A DNA stretch of 64,000 nucleotides from Centroberyx gerrardi (lineage: Eukaryota > Chordata > Actinopteri > Beryciformes > Berycidae). This document shows positions 16,342 to 27,767 of the stretch, piece by piece. The translations under genes and the position numbers were made by a program. Below the pieces are notes generated by a model that did no database searches, had not been told where the DNA came from, and was given only the letters and a program-made list of their open reading frames with translations. The first letter of the stretch is position 1. Each line of letters begins with the position of its first letter. The stretch covers positions 12,814,572 to 12,878,571 of the forward strand of contig NC_136008.1 of the NCBI RefSeq assembly GCF_048128805.1, written 5' to 3'.

Positions 16342-19300
16342 TTACTCAATGATGGGAGCTGAGCGATCATTGGTGACGGTTTTTCTGAGTCGGACGTGGG
16401 CGAATGGATTGGACCTGAAAGGAGGGGATGATAAAAAAAAGAAAGGTACCACATATTCAAAAGGCATGATAATCTATAGTCTTTCATCCCACTATATCTG
16501 TTATGACTAATTCTAATCCTAAGGGGCATCTGTCTGACTTTTGTTCCACTGACACTAATGGTTCAATATATAAACTGTTTATCAAGACCTTGGCAAGTTG
16601 AATCCTGTATGTCATTCCCTGTTTGGTAGGAATTTTACCCCAAATAAAAATATATTTACCTGGTTGGAGAGGGCGGAGGAGAGGCCAAATCTGAGGAGAG
16701 CTGTAATGCAGAAGAGAAGAAGGGTATGAGAACCACATCTAATATTATGTTGTAAAGTTCTATTATTATAAGGCGTTTATACCTCTTGCATTAGCATTGA
16801 CAGAGTGGGTCGGTGTGGAAGGCCCATCCACTCCAACCCTTGACCTTTTCCAAAAGGCTTCAGGCTGACCTGGTTGCTGTCGGCCATGCTGTACGGGCGC
16901 GGGCGGAAGGTGCTGACCCTCTGGGGAGGAAGGGAGCGCTCCTCCTCTGACTCAGGGGTCAGGGATGTCAGACCTGGAGACCCAAGCTTGTCGAGCTGGC
17001 CGGTGCTGGTGCTGTTGGCCTTAGATAAGAAGAGAGAGCTGCAGGGAAAGACACCGGCAGAGGAAAGAAAAAAGACAGAGGAAATATTAGGAGAGTTGAG
17101 GGATGACAATTTCATGTAAATTCATCAACAATGCTGTTGGTGTTGGAGAGCGAAGAGAATCTGTGGGGAAAGGGTGTTGAATGACAAGGATATAGAGAAT
17201 GGAAAGATTGAAAGAGCAAAACAATAAGGATCATTCTGCAGTTTTTGAGCAGCGGTGCACTTTGTCTGTCTGGAACGAAATTTGTTTTCATTTATCGAGA
17301 ACAAGGATGGAAAAAGGGAAGGATGTCACATTCATTTCAACAAGAAAACGACCCCATTCAGATTTCGGTGAATCAGCCAATGTTATAACTTCCTACTTGT
17401 CAAATTATTGCTATTATATTGACACACTGTCAAAGTAATAAGACTGAAGAGGAGTGAAGTGAAGAGGATTTCTATTATTAATAATGTCAAGGTTCATCAA
17501 TCTCAAAACCCCTCAGGTTTCAGTATTTGTAAAATGTTTCTTCGTTGACTGACCTGCTGTCGAGGTTTTCCAAGTTATTGTGGTTCTGCTGAGTGTAGGA
17601 GAAAGGGAACCAGCCTTTCCTGTGAGGGAAGATTTTATGTTAACGTTATCAACAATAAATGAATGAGGGATTCAAACATGGAGAAACGTCTATGAGTGTG
17701 TTTGATTTGTTAGTGAAACATACCGTCCAGTCCGTTCGTTCTGCCCGTAGTGCCAGCCGTCTCTGGCCTCAGAGATGAGCAGGGTGATGCCGTCACCAGG
17801 CAAGAAGTGAAGTAAGCAGGCTCCGCCGCCCATGCTGCCCTCTGACCCTCCAGGTGAGTGCGCAAACACGGCTTCCACACGTGTCGGTCCGGACAGGGGC
17901 AGCATCCTGGGCAGACTGGACCCTGGATAGAGGAGAAAGAGAAAAAAAGGAAGGGAGGGGTGGAGATGAGAGGACAGAGAGCTTGAACAGGGCTGGGCGA
18001 TATTCTATATATATATATCTATATATATATAGATATATATTATAGTATATCGTCTTTAAATGGGGTCATATGATGAAATTATGATATTGTAATATCGTGA
18101 TAACCAATTCTGTTGTCTGAATTAATGATACAAACCATAAATAAACAAAAAATTCTAACAAAATGACATCTGTCATATTGTAGGGATATCATTTGACTTT
18201 CATAGTTTTGGTTTGACATTGCCATGCTTTTCAATGTAATGAACATCAATTGGTTTATGTAACATGTGATTTCATATCTGTGAGCAGATATCGTGATCTA
18301 TATCGATATCAAAAAACGTCCCTATGATTATCATAATATATAGTTTCTTCCATATCGCCCAGGACTAGATACTCACACAACAGTTTGAAACAGGCGGACC
18401 AGACATCACAACTTACCCTGAAAACCAGCCATTCTCATTTCACTGACTGGTCTCCTCGGCAATGGCAGCGTTGCCGTCGCATACATCTCGGCAGCCTTCA
18501 TCAGCAAGGGATTATGGGAAAGTGATGAAGCGGTGCTTCCTCCGGGTCCCACCTGTTGGTGCAGCAGCTGCACCGGAGTCATGGCCCTGGAGAGAGGGGC
18601 GCTGTGGGGCAGAGGAGGGCTGTGCGGAGCGCTGTGGGAGATGGGGAGGGTCATGCCCTGCAGAGAGCCGCCGGCCGGGGAGACCTGGCTGAGCGACAGC
18701 ACTGTGGAGGGGATGAGGCTGGGGGACAGGTTGGAGGTGCTGGTGGCCAGGAGGAGAGGGGTCGGGATGCTGGAGGTGGAGGGGGTAGATGTAGCTGGGC
18801 TGGCGCTCCTGCTGGCTCCGCCCTCAGCCAGGGGGCTAGCAGACGCACTGAGAGGGGTGCTGGTGTGTTGAGGGGAGGCTCCTCGTGACACACCGCCGGT
18901 CGCTCCTCCGGCAGCCGGGGAGCGGAAAGTCTGGGGGGAACCCTGCTGCGGGGAGGTGTCATTCTGAGAGGTGGAGGAGGAGGGAAGGGAGCGCTGCTGC
19001 TGGGAGCGGGCGGAGTCTCCGTTCAGCAGAGGAGGGACTTCTTGAACAGAGAGCCGCTGAGAGAGGAGGAGGGAGAATGTAAAATACCAACAACTAGAAT
19101 GACAGACAGGAGTAATTCATTCTTAAAACTATAATATCGTCACTGAAAACCTCGCTTTTCCAAAATGTGAACTTTCCAGGAACTAACAAAAACAGCCTTG
19201 ATTTTAGCTTGACCACCATGCATTTTTGAGTTTATCCAGTGGGGTTTTGAAAGCCCAAGGAGAAGTCTCCCAACCCATAGAGGGCCACGTAATCCTTCAA

Positions 19301-20000
19301 TTTAAATTAAAACATGAAAATCATCTAACTTGGACTAACAAGGTTTCCACATGACAACAGCGATATGATACATTGCACAACTATGTGAACATTTCAGAGT
19401 ATCTAACCACAGTGCAGCTGAGATTAGGAATCACAACTGAAAAAATTATTAGCTCAAAAATAAAACAGAATCAGAGTCATTATAAATGAATATTCCCTCA
19501 CCTGCTCTGGCTGAGAGGAGCCCAGCTTGGTGTGGCGGAGGACCTCGGCTATCCCAGCAGCCCCGGAGCCTTGAGGCGCGGTGTGACGCAGCAGGTTCAG
19601 CGCTCGCTCTGGCAGCTTGGTGGGCTGGGAGCACGACTGCTGCCACGATGACAGTTTCTGGGACAGGAGCTCTCTCACCTGGGTCGTGTTCAAAAGCAGC
19701 ACAAGAGAAAATAAAAATGTCAGTAATCTGAACAGCACGACATGACGTTCAGCTTCTCAACAGGCCAGAAAGCTTAAATATCAGCAGATCACCTTGCAGT
19801 GGTAGTTGATAAGCAGCTTGGTAACAGAACACTGTCTGTCCACCAGGAAGCAATATCTTCTTCTCTCCTCAGTTAGCGCGGACTTGTAACCCACGGCAAC
19901 GAGCGTGTCCAGCTCACCCTGGCGACGACTCATCAACTCCACGAACTGGAAGAAAAGTGGAGAGAGGTTTCAATACAAACATGTACATGCTTGTGCATAC

Positions 20001-20033
<33 letters not shown>

Positions 20034-20544
20034 TGCATGGACGATTTACACATAAATACACACACACTACAAAATGGAGACGGAGTGACCTTTAATACAC
20101 ATTGTAAGGAGAGATGAACAACAGTGAGACCAGGAGGAAGATGTGACATCATATCCTGCCTGTTGAGCAATGATAACAAAATCCAAATCACAAAATATTG
20201 TCCCTCACCCTGTTGACCTTTTCTTCCAATGTACCCCCTCCCCTTTTTATTTCCCCTCCAAATCGCTAAATCCTCTCTCCCTCTTATATCACCCTTATTT
20301 CTGCTAATAATAAAAACCCTCGCACTAAGTTGCTTGTTTCCTGAAGAATCAGCTGAGGCAGATTGTCCTTTAATCTTATTCACAGTGGCCTGGTTCTCAT
20401 ACAAACACACACACAACTGTGCTTTTTAAGCCCCTATAATGCTGAGTAAGATGTTTAGGATCCATGCGTATGGAGGATTATTATTTCTCAATTCTAGATA
20501 AAAGAGTTCACTGTGTCTTTGTCACTTAGGCTTACCTGTCTATA

Positions 20545-20597
<53 letters not shown>

Positions 20598-22697
20598 TGT
20601 ATTATGTATGCTTGTGTACAATATGATCATGATGCTTATAGAGGTATCATTATTCTTGGTTTTCATCACTGCACAGTTTGAGTGCTGGGGTTCAGTTACC
20701 TGCATCTCCCGGTCTCCATACTTGTTGGGGTGGCGGCTTCCCTGGCTCTTCCTGCGAAGCTTCTTGAGCTGGGACTGGCAGCGCTCGATAGACTCAGATT
20801 TGGACCTCCGCTCACTCTGGTACTTCTTCAAGGTGGCCTGAGAGAACAGCAAAGAATCAAAAAAGGAGTTGCAGTCAGAAAAATGTAAGAAGCATGGGAT
20901 GAAACAAGCTTAAAGAGAGCTAATCTTTAAGGACAATTTACAGGTGCACCAACTTCAGGTAGACCAACTCACTGTGAGGTATTTGATGTCCAACTCCAAC
21001 TTCTGCTCCAACTGGGCAAGCAGCTCCGAATGAAACAGCTTCAACTGTTGACGAATTGGATCCATATTAGTTTAAACACAACATACTGACACTTCAACAT
21101 CTGCATGAAAAGCCGGCCTTCCATATAGAGCGACTGAGTGCAGCAATACAAACTCTCACCACGTCTTCCAGTTGCACCTGAATCTGTCTGTGGACCTCAG
21201 CCATCTGAAACAGTGTGTCTCCTGGAAGCAACAGTAAGGAAAAAGGAAACAGTGAGGACATTAGCAGCACATGATTTGGACAAAAAAAAAATAAGTCTGC
21301 TGCTTTATTTCTGACATTGTATCCTTAGTCGCTCCAGAAGCTGTTACTCTTCTACCAAAAGAGCCAGATGCTGTTTATCTAGAGTCTGAGGGTTATATCT
21401 GTGCACCGATAATCTGCTGTTCACATTTATTTCGACATCAACATATATTCCACATACAGACACCACACTAATAAAAATGTCACATGTTTTGTGTCTCATT
21501 TCCACCCAACTGGCGGTCAGCTGTAAGTCTGTGTCCCTCCCTCGCTCCCTCGCTCAGAGAGCACAGTAGTATGTGGTGTCTGGCATCTCTCCCTCCCTCA
21601 CTCCTGCCTGCCTCCCCCGCTGTTTTCAGCATTACAATGAGATCATGTGGTGTTGTTAATCTCTCAACAATGACCCTACTCTCTCCCTTTCCCTCTGTTC
21701 TCTCTCATGTCTCTCTCTCTCCCTCTCTCTACATTTCCTCGTTCCCTCTCGCCTTCATCTCCTCGCTCACCGACACATGCGGCGGGCTCACAGATTTCCC
21801 AACTTCTCCCTTGCTGTCACATCGACTCCCTAAACTTTTAAAGGTCTATCTATCCATCGATTCCTTTTTCATTTTTCCTCCATAACCCCCGTCCCTCTCT
21901 GCCGCCCGCCCACTCACCCAGCTCTTTGGAGCCCTGGCTGTCACTTGCCAGTTCTCCTAGTTTAACCAGAGCGTCAAAGTAGCCTTTGGCAGCCACGGTC
22001 ACTCCTGAGGAAGAGAGCACATTTTTAGAAAGTGGTCTGTAATGGTCCTCTGTACAATATTTATCATGTCAAACTGAGGTTTAGCGCCTTGGCTTTCTTA
22101 TATTCAAGCTTCTTTTCCATGAACACACTTTTCCCTTGCCAGTAATGTTCAAAAATGGTCCGAAAAATCCAACTTTACTGGATATCTTCACCACATTTGA
22201 ATCATTCGAAGTCCCAGACATCAACACAACAAGTTTAATAGTGTAAAAATGACATTGAGGAGTTTACTTTACAAAGTGTTGCATCGATTTATCAGATGAA
22301 GTGATGAGATGATGTTGAGTGTTTCACTGAAAGGCCTCATGGCATGCTACAGGGTATGATGGTGGAATCAGCCACTAACCTGTCAGGGCTTTCTCATAGT
22401 TCTTCCCCATGGTCACAAAGTTCTTCAGACTGGGGTTGAACTGGTCCAGAATCCCCTAAGCAAGAGCAGACACAAATCATATTTTCTTTTTTCAGAGGCC
22501 ACATTGCAAACCGTTGTGTGGAAAGCGCTGCCAAACGGGAGATCATTTCCACAGGAGCACAAACGAGGGCATTCGCCTGACTACATTCATACACAGTTTC
22601 ATTGTTGTGGCAGACGAGACAGACAGAGTAACAGACAGACATGCTGTACCTTATAGACATTTTCTGTCATCTTGTTGACCTCCTCAGTGCGAGACAT
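16342..22697 (-). CDS. baiap2: BAIAP2/IRSp53-family I-BAR and SH3 adaptor (BAIAP2-like paralogue)
   Basis: I-BAR proteins bind PI(4,5)P2 membrane and drive protrusions downstream of Rho GTPases. Exons: 22697-22650, 22455-22380, 22004-21918, 21221-21160, 21044-20973, 20837-20700, 19945-19793, 19678-19502, 19056-18417, 17922-17724, 17619-17554, 17038-16783, 16700-16660 and 16414-16342; all phases join, 695 residues. Residues 1-235 form the IMD: MSRTEEVNKMTENVY, FNPSLKNFVTMGKNYEKAL and KKLRRKSQGSR are closer to BAIAP2 than to BAIAP2L1 or BAIAP2L2. Residues 272-484, from one exon, are Ser/Pro/Thr/Ala-rich, and I see no half-CRIB there. The SH3 domain covers about 495-565 (ITLLISEARDGWHYG, GWFPFSYT). 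The end NPFAHVRLRKTVTNDRSAP is the WH2-like C-terminus shared by the family. At 552 residues (from memory) human BAIAP2 is clearly shorter. The neighbourhood suggests a fourth-paralogon copy, so the symbol is family-level only. Confidence 0.9.
17989..18366. mobile_element. Short terminal-inverted-repeat element (MITE) in an intron
   Basis: The left end AGGGCTGGGCGATAT is mirrored at the right end by ATATCGCCCAGGACT, with one or two mismatches. The interior is AT-rich and includes a TATATA tract near 18007-18053 and a second internal ATATCG run. It has no coding capacity. It lies in the intron after the long Ser/Pro exon of the baiap2-like gene. Elements with CTGGGCGATA ends are widespread in teleost genomes; I do not assign a superfamily. 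Confidence 0.6.
20537..20593. repeat. (TA)n microsatellite
   Basis: TA run with one ACA interruption, in a baiap2-like intron. Confidence 0.95.
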
Positions 22698-22800
22698 GGT
22701 TCCTCTCTCTCTCCTCACTTGTGTATTGTCACTATGTATGTGTGGATTGGCTTCTCCTCCTGTTGATCAGGGCCCTAGGCTTTACAACAGACAGAAATCC
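22698..22800 (-). other. baiap2: 5' UTR part of the first coding exon, baiap2-like gene
   Basis: A pyrimidine-rich acceptor (GTTGTTGTTTTTAG|GGGATTTC on the minus strand) lies about 103 bp upstream of the ATG, so this exon probably begins near 22800 and splices to a distant 5' exon. A matching donor (CAGAAAAG|GTATGTAAC) is at 25071. Confidence 0.5.
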
Positions 22801-23186
22801 CCTAAAAACAACAACAACAAAAAAATAGGAAAAAACACAAAGCGATGAATGAGTAATAATGACTCAAACTTTCCCCATAAACTTGAAGAGAAAGAACAAA
22901 TCTAGGTGCATTACCTTCAGGGGAAAGAGGACTTCAGAGCACTTACTTGCATTTATCTACATAGCAATAAATGTCCGAAATTCGCATTGATCCAAGTATA
23001 CAGATGACCTCCTCTAACAACTGTATTGATAATAGGAGGGAGGTTTCAGATATTATACTGTATACAACCAACTGGAAGGATTATCTATGGCTATTAGGGA
23101 GCAACTGCAAAATCTCTCAAAATCTTATATTCACTAAACAAGAAACTTCGTCAACTACTGCATGTCCACTCAATCATTCAATGAGG

Positions 23187-23192
<6 letters not shown>

Positions 23193-23222
<30 letters not shown>
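23193..23222. repeat. (CA)n microsatellite
   Basis: Pure CA dinucleotide run in the first intron of the baiap2-like gene. Confidence 0.9.
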
Positions 23223-23227
<5 letters not shown>

Positions 23228-23939
23228 GAGGATGTATGAATGATTGAAAGGTGAGTGGACATGCAAGGGATGCTGCAGTGTGAGGGAGCTTGACTTCGGG
23301 CCGTTGGACAATCAGACTGCACTCGGTCAGACTGTCTTTATGTTGTGACTGAAGGCGGCAGTGTTATTTCCCCCGGCTCTTGCTTCACATGGATCCCATC
23401 CGTGTCTCCGTTGCCAGTTCCTACACTATCGCTCCGCAACACTAAGGCAACCCAAATATTTCTCCTAGATTCATGTGCCAGAGCAGTTATACCATTTCAG
23501 ATAAGAACAATGGGCTTTTCCAATCCAAGTCACAAGTGTCAGGGCGCTGAATAAACACGGGACAACAATGTTTCCTTGGCAGGGAGGACGATCAAGGCGA
23601 GCGCTCCAGGGTCAAAGGAATTCCAGCCTGGATTTGATGGCAAGAGGCTCACTCAACTCAGTTTTCCCTGCGCAGCCCTCCTTTGTTTTCACAGCGAGAT
23701 TACAGGGAAAACTTTGACCCATATCAAGTAATGGCATATGACACAAAGAAAACATTTCCAGACTGCTGCTCATTAAGGCCACACTGGCACAGACTGAAGG
23801 ATGTGAGGTCTAGGTGTAAGACTGAGGAATATTAGGTCAGGCTTACTCAGGCGGTGAATTAGCACCTTGAGTTGTGTCCTAACTCGTTCATTTTAGTTTG
23901 GTTTGACAGACTCTATAACTGAGCACTAGGTAAAGAATT

Positions 23940-24186
23940 CACTGAGAGTACAAAACATTAGGGAAATCTTCCTGATATTGAGCTGCAGCCCCTTTTGCAC
24001 AATCCACATTTCAACTGTCCACAACCCTAAAAATCTGCTCTGCTTCTCCTTATCTACATTTCCTCCTTTGTGATTGGTAGATTTAATAAGGGAAATGAAT
24101 AAGGGATAATGGCTTTTACCTGGGTTCATCTCACCAGTGTGCTTCATGAAAAGAGTAAGGGTTCCTAATATTTTGTATATTCAGTG
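23940..24186 (-). mobile_element. Tc1/mariner-type MITE, older copy
   Basis: A 247-bp copy of the same family as the element at 27519-27767, in opposite orientation. Its right end CCTAATATTTTGTATATTCAGTG is followed by TA. Its left end CACTGAGAGTACAAAACATTAGG is a diverged inverted copy, and the left TA is lost. Internal sequence (GGGATAATGGCTTTTACC, and TCTGCTTCTCCTTATCTACA in reverse order) matches the other copy. Non-coding. Confidence 0.7.
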
Positions 24187-24609
24187 TATTATGTGTACAG
24201 ATCCCCGCTCTAGGTGGTTTAACTCTAGGTTGGCCCTAGAAATAATGTTTTTTTGTTTCTCAATGGGAACAGTCTGTAGCTGGATAGGGGTTTACATACA
24301 GAAGGTGCATTCAAATGGTTAAGCTTGCCTACATTTCTTCAAATGGTCTTGATGTCACTGCTGCATTCAAAAATCATCCAAATAACAACAAAATGAATCA
24401 AATGTCATTATTGTCTATGCAAATATCCACGAGATTACAATGAAAGGATTCAACCAAGTACAAATAGCCTTAGCATCCTGTGTAAAGTAGTATCATAATG
24501 TTTAAAGGATGTATGGAAGACGAATAAATTGTACTTTTTGGTAGATTTGAAGATATCTGTTTAATCAAAGCAAATTAGACTGGCTATCCGGCAGTAGAAT
24601 GACATTAAA

Positions 24610-24646
24610 ATGACTATCTGGCAGTAGACTGCTGCCAGATAGTCAT
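24610..24646. repeat. Perfect inverted repeat (15-bp arms, 7-bp loop)
   Basis: ATGACTATCTGGCAG (24610-24624) is repeated in perfect inversion at 24632-24646. A diverged direct copy of the left arm (GACTGGCTATCCGGCAGTAG) lies just upstream at 24578-24597. Probably the core of a small palindromic element. Confidence 0.6.
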
Positions 24647-25070
24647 GAGGGGATCCGTACAAGGCATTTATTCATTCTTCAGGATGTGATTTAGTTTTCT
24701 CTACAGATCAGTTAATGAAGCAACATAGTAAAACAGTACATGAATGCAAGATGTTCCATTTTCCCACACCATCGTGGTGATTAAACCCTGATCACATGGA
24801 AATAATTGAATCTACAGCTGAATGAGTGAAATCAACCGAATCACTGAAGCAACTGCGAGGAAACCAAAGCAGGAATAATGAAATATAGCAGGTCTGCGTT
24901 TAAATCTAAATCGAAAGACATTAGTCAACCACACTGTGGAGTTTTTTCCTGTGTGAAAATGTAGTCTGCCATCTGCCGACACTGCTGTCCAGTACCTGTT
25001 GATCTCAACAACTCAGCTGCACTTCATTTGTAAAATAGTTACAAATAATGAAAAAAAAATGGTTACATAC

Positions 25071-25150
25071 CTTTTCTGATCTCATTGTTGGACACGAAAA
25101 AGGTTCGTGCGCGTCTTTGACTGTTTAATGAACAGTACAACACCCCCTCT
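25071..25150 (-). other. baiap2: Candidate first non-coding exon of the baiap2-like gene
   Basis: A strong donor ends at 25071 on the minus strand and suits the acceptor near 22800. Upstream of 25150 there are long CT microsatellites (25241-25345). The transcription start is not resolved. Confidence 0.4.
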
Positions 25151-25240
25151 TTTCTTCCTATTACTTTCCCTCTTCGTTAGTGGGGGGTTGTTTCATCCAC
25201 CAGTGCACTAAATCTCAAACCCCCTCCACCCCTTTTTGCA

Positions 25241-25297
25241 TGCCCTCTCTCTCTCTCTCTCTCTCTCCCTCCCTCTCTCTAACTCACTCACTCACTC

Positions 25298-25342
<45 letters not shown>

Positions 25343-25345
25343 ACT
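25241..25345. repeat. (CT)n microsatellite with CACT interruption
   Basis: Pyrimidine-rich CT repeat with an ACTC interruption; a second tract lies at 25529-25575. Both are upstream of the candidate first exon of the baiap2-like gene. Confidence 0.9.
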
Positions 25346-26079
25346 CCCAGGAATCGGGGTCAGATATTTGGTGCCGCTCAGTACCTCTCCTCATTACTGA
25401 GCCGATTATCAACATGCCTTCACGCCCGCAAACCGGCCAGAAAATCACCAACAAACCCCCATAAACCCAGCAAGCCAGCAGCTCCCTGCCGTTGGAAACC
25501 TCAGCCTCCCATTCTCTGACAATGTCCTCTCTCTCTCTCTCTCTCTCTCTTTCACTCTCTCTCTCCCTCTCTCGCTCACTCGGACAGAATAACAATGAGC
25601 TAACGGGACCCTGCCTGAATAGCGGCAGGGGAGAATAATGACTTGAACTTTTTAAACCAAAGACAACGGCGCAGGCATATCACTGGCCTATATACACCCT
25701 TCCCTTCCCATCGCACATTCCTGCCTCCATTCTGCAGAGAGGAGGAGGCCCGGGACAGAAGCCTTTCATTTGCTTTAGTGCAACAAAACTTCGAGGGGAT
25801 AAGACATTATATATATTTAAAAATGACATAATATTCCTACAGGGACGTCTGGTGTGTCTGTGGGTCTCAATAGTGAGTTTTGTAGTAACTTGATATTTTT
25901 ATCTTCTGTGATATCACTAGGCGTATAGGTCTATTCTTCATATTATATAAGGGATATATGAATATATATAATTTAGACACACCAATACAGCACACATAAG
26001 GAAAACTAACAGAACAGATAGAGCCTAAAGCAAGAATCATGTAGGTCTATGCATTTGGTCGTTGTGGGTTAGTATTAAT

Positions 26080-26352
26080 GTACATTGCTCAATTCAGACT
26101 GGGGACAGACAGGGCCATAAAAATGGCCGCCTCCTAGTTTGACATCATTACCTATGGGACAGAACCACCAGCTGGTATCTGACATGCGCCCAAATTTTAT
26201 GAAAGTTTGTAATTTGTGTCCGTCCTGCATCTGTACTGTTGTATTATGTGTGTACTTTTCATAGACGTTTTTACTGTGTCTAAGGTGAGACTGAAGACAA
26301 ATTTCCGGCCTAGATTCGACAATAAAGTCCAATTTTATTCTACTCTATTCTA
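26080..26352 (+). repeat. Probable LINE 3'-end relic
   Basis: The segment ends in GACAATAAAGTCC followed by TTTTATTCTACTCTATTCTATTC. This is the kind of AATAAAG plus short tandem repeat tail seen on teleost L2/Rex-like retroposons. No coding part is left. Assigned by the tail pattern only. Confidence 0.35.
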
Positions 26353-27178
26353 TTCAACGCTGTTATGAAGCCTACTGGGGCGAGAGCACCGACTAGCGTC
26401 AAACCAGCAGACAGCCATCTCCATGAGAGTGGTCCAGTGTGAGAAGCTACTTGTGTTGCAGTTACACCGTTTCCCCAGCGGGAGGCAGCAGTGTGACGCA
26501 ACTTCCCCTGTGTGCGTCAGGTGGAGACCAAAACAGACAGTGGCCCAGTGGGAAACCCATCTCTGCCAGCTTACACACACACACACAAACACACAAGTCT
26601 GTATGAATATATGTAATTTATAATCTTGACAAGTTGGGTCACAAGTTTAGTTTTGCATAAAGCCAGCAACTGAGATACACTGCACAGCAACAAGACATTT
26701 TATAATCAGGTGTTGACTAGACCTTACCTCATCACTGCAGCATATCGCTTCTCTGTATTGAAAATGTCGTAGTGTACAAACAGGCATAAGTGTCTACTTA
26801 CAACATAGTCTGCTTGACTTCATAAAACCACATCAAGACAAACCTACATTAACTACTAGATCAAAGTGTCATTACTCTATAGCAGACTGTCCAGCAGCAT
26901 CTCAAGTCAGTTCTCTCAGTCATTAGAGCTGCTTCCAGTTTGTCAGCCATAGCAGACAAACAAGCTCTGTGGGGTTCTGGGTCACTTGGTTGAGTTGTGT
27001 GGGAAACACCGCAGCGTCTGTGGTCCCGTGTCCTTGGACCTGAGCCGCAAAGCTGTTTGTGTCTGCTCACTTCCTCGGGGCCTAATTGACACACGATAAG
27101 GGGATTGACAGACAGACAGACCTCACCCACACTGGCCTAATAAACAATAAACATGACTCACCTACATCTCTCTCTCAG

Positions 27179-27247
<69 letters not shown>

Positions 27248-27250
27248 CTA
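27179..27250. repeat. (TCTA)n microsatellite
   Basis: About 18 tetranucleotide units with one TTTA interruption. Confidence 0.95.
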
Positions 27251-27518
27251 CATGTTTTCACACAGCAGTCCTCAGCAGTGGAAGCAGGTCCTGCTGTGCG
27301 TCTGAGTTTGCCTAGATGTAGATCAGTCTGCCGGGCCTTAGTCCACATTTTTCCTTGGACTCTGTCCAAATGTGTCACATGCAATTAGTGTCTCAGAAGA
27401 TTAAGAATATCCTGACCAGAAAATGTCGTGTCAAAGCCTGCTCATGCTCACACATCAGCCTGTAGTAAAGCTTGCTGAGGTGCAACATCAGTCAAGAAAC
27501 ACAGCTGTAAACAATCTA

Positions 27519-27767
27519 CACTGAATATACAAAATATTAGGGGCACTTTTTTCATGAAGTACACAGATGAGGTGAATCCAGGTAAAAGCCATTATCCCTT
27601 ATTGATTTCCCTTAAATCTACACCCATCACAAATTAGAAAATGTAGATAAAGAGAAGCAGACGAGTTACAGAAGGATTTTTAAGTTTTGAGACTGAGATG
27701 TGAATTGTGCAAAACGGACTGCAACTCAATATCAGGAAAATTTCCCTAATATTTTGTACATGCAGTG
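27519..27767 (+). mobile_element. Tc1/mariner-type MITE with TA target duplication
   Basis: A 249-bp element flanked by TA on both sides (27517-27518 and 27768-27769). The ends CACTGAATATACAAAATATTAGG and CCTAATATTTTGTACATGCAGTG form terminal inverted repeats of about 23 bp with a few mismatches. Non-coding; a diverged inverted copy lies at 23940-24186. TA duplication and end structure fit Tc1/mariner-derived MITEs. Confidence 0.75.

Noticed and set aside
21484-21885. 133-residue Ser/Pro/Leu frame
   Set aside because: CT-rich intron of the baiap2-like gene; composition explains the open frame.
27179-27250. Regular short repeats considered as a CRISPR-like array
   Set aside because: A simple (TCTA)n microsatellite with no spacers in a vertebrate genome.
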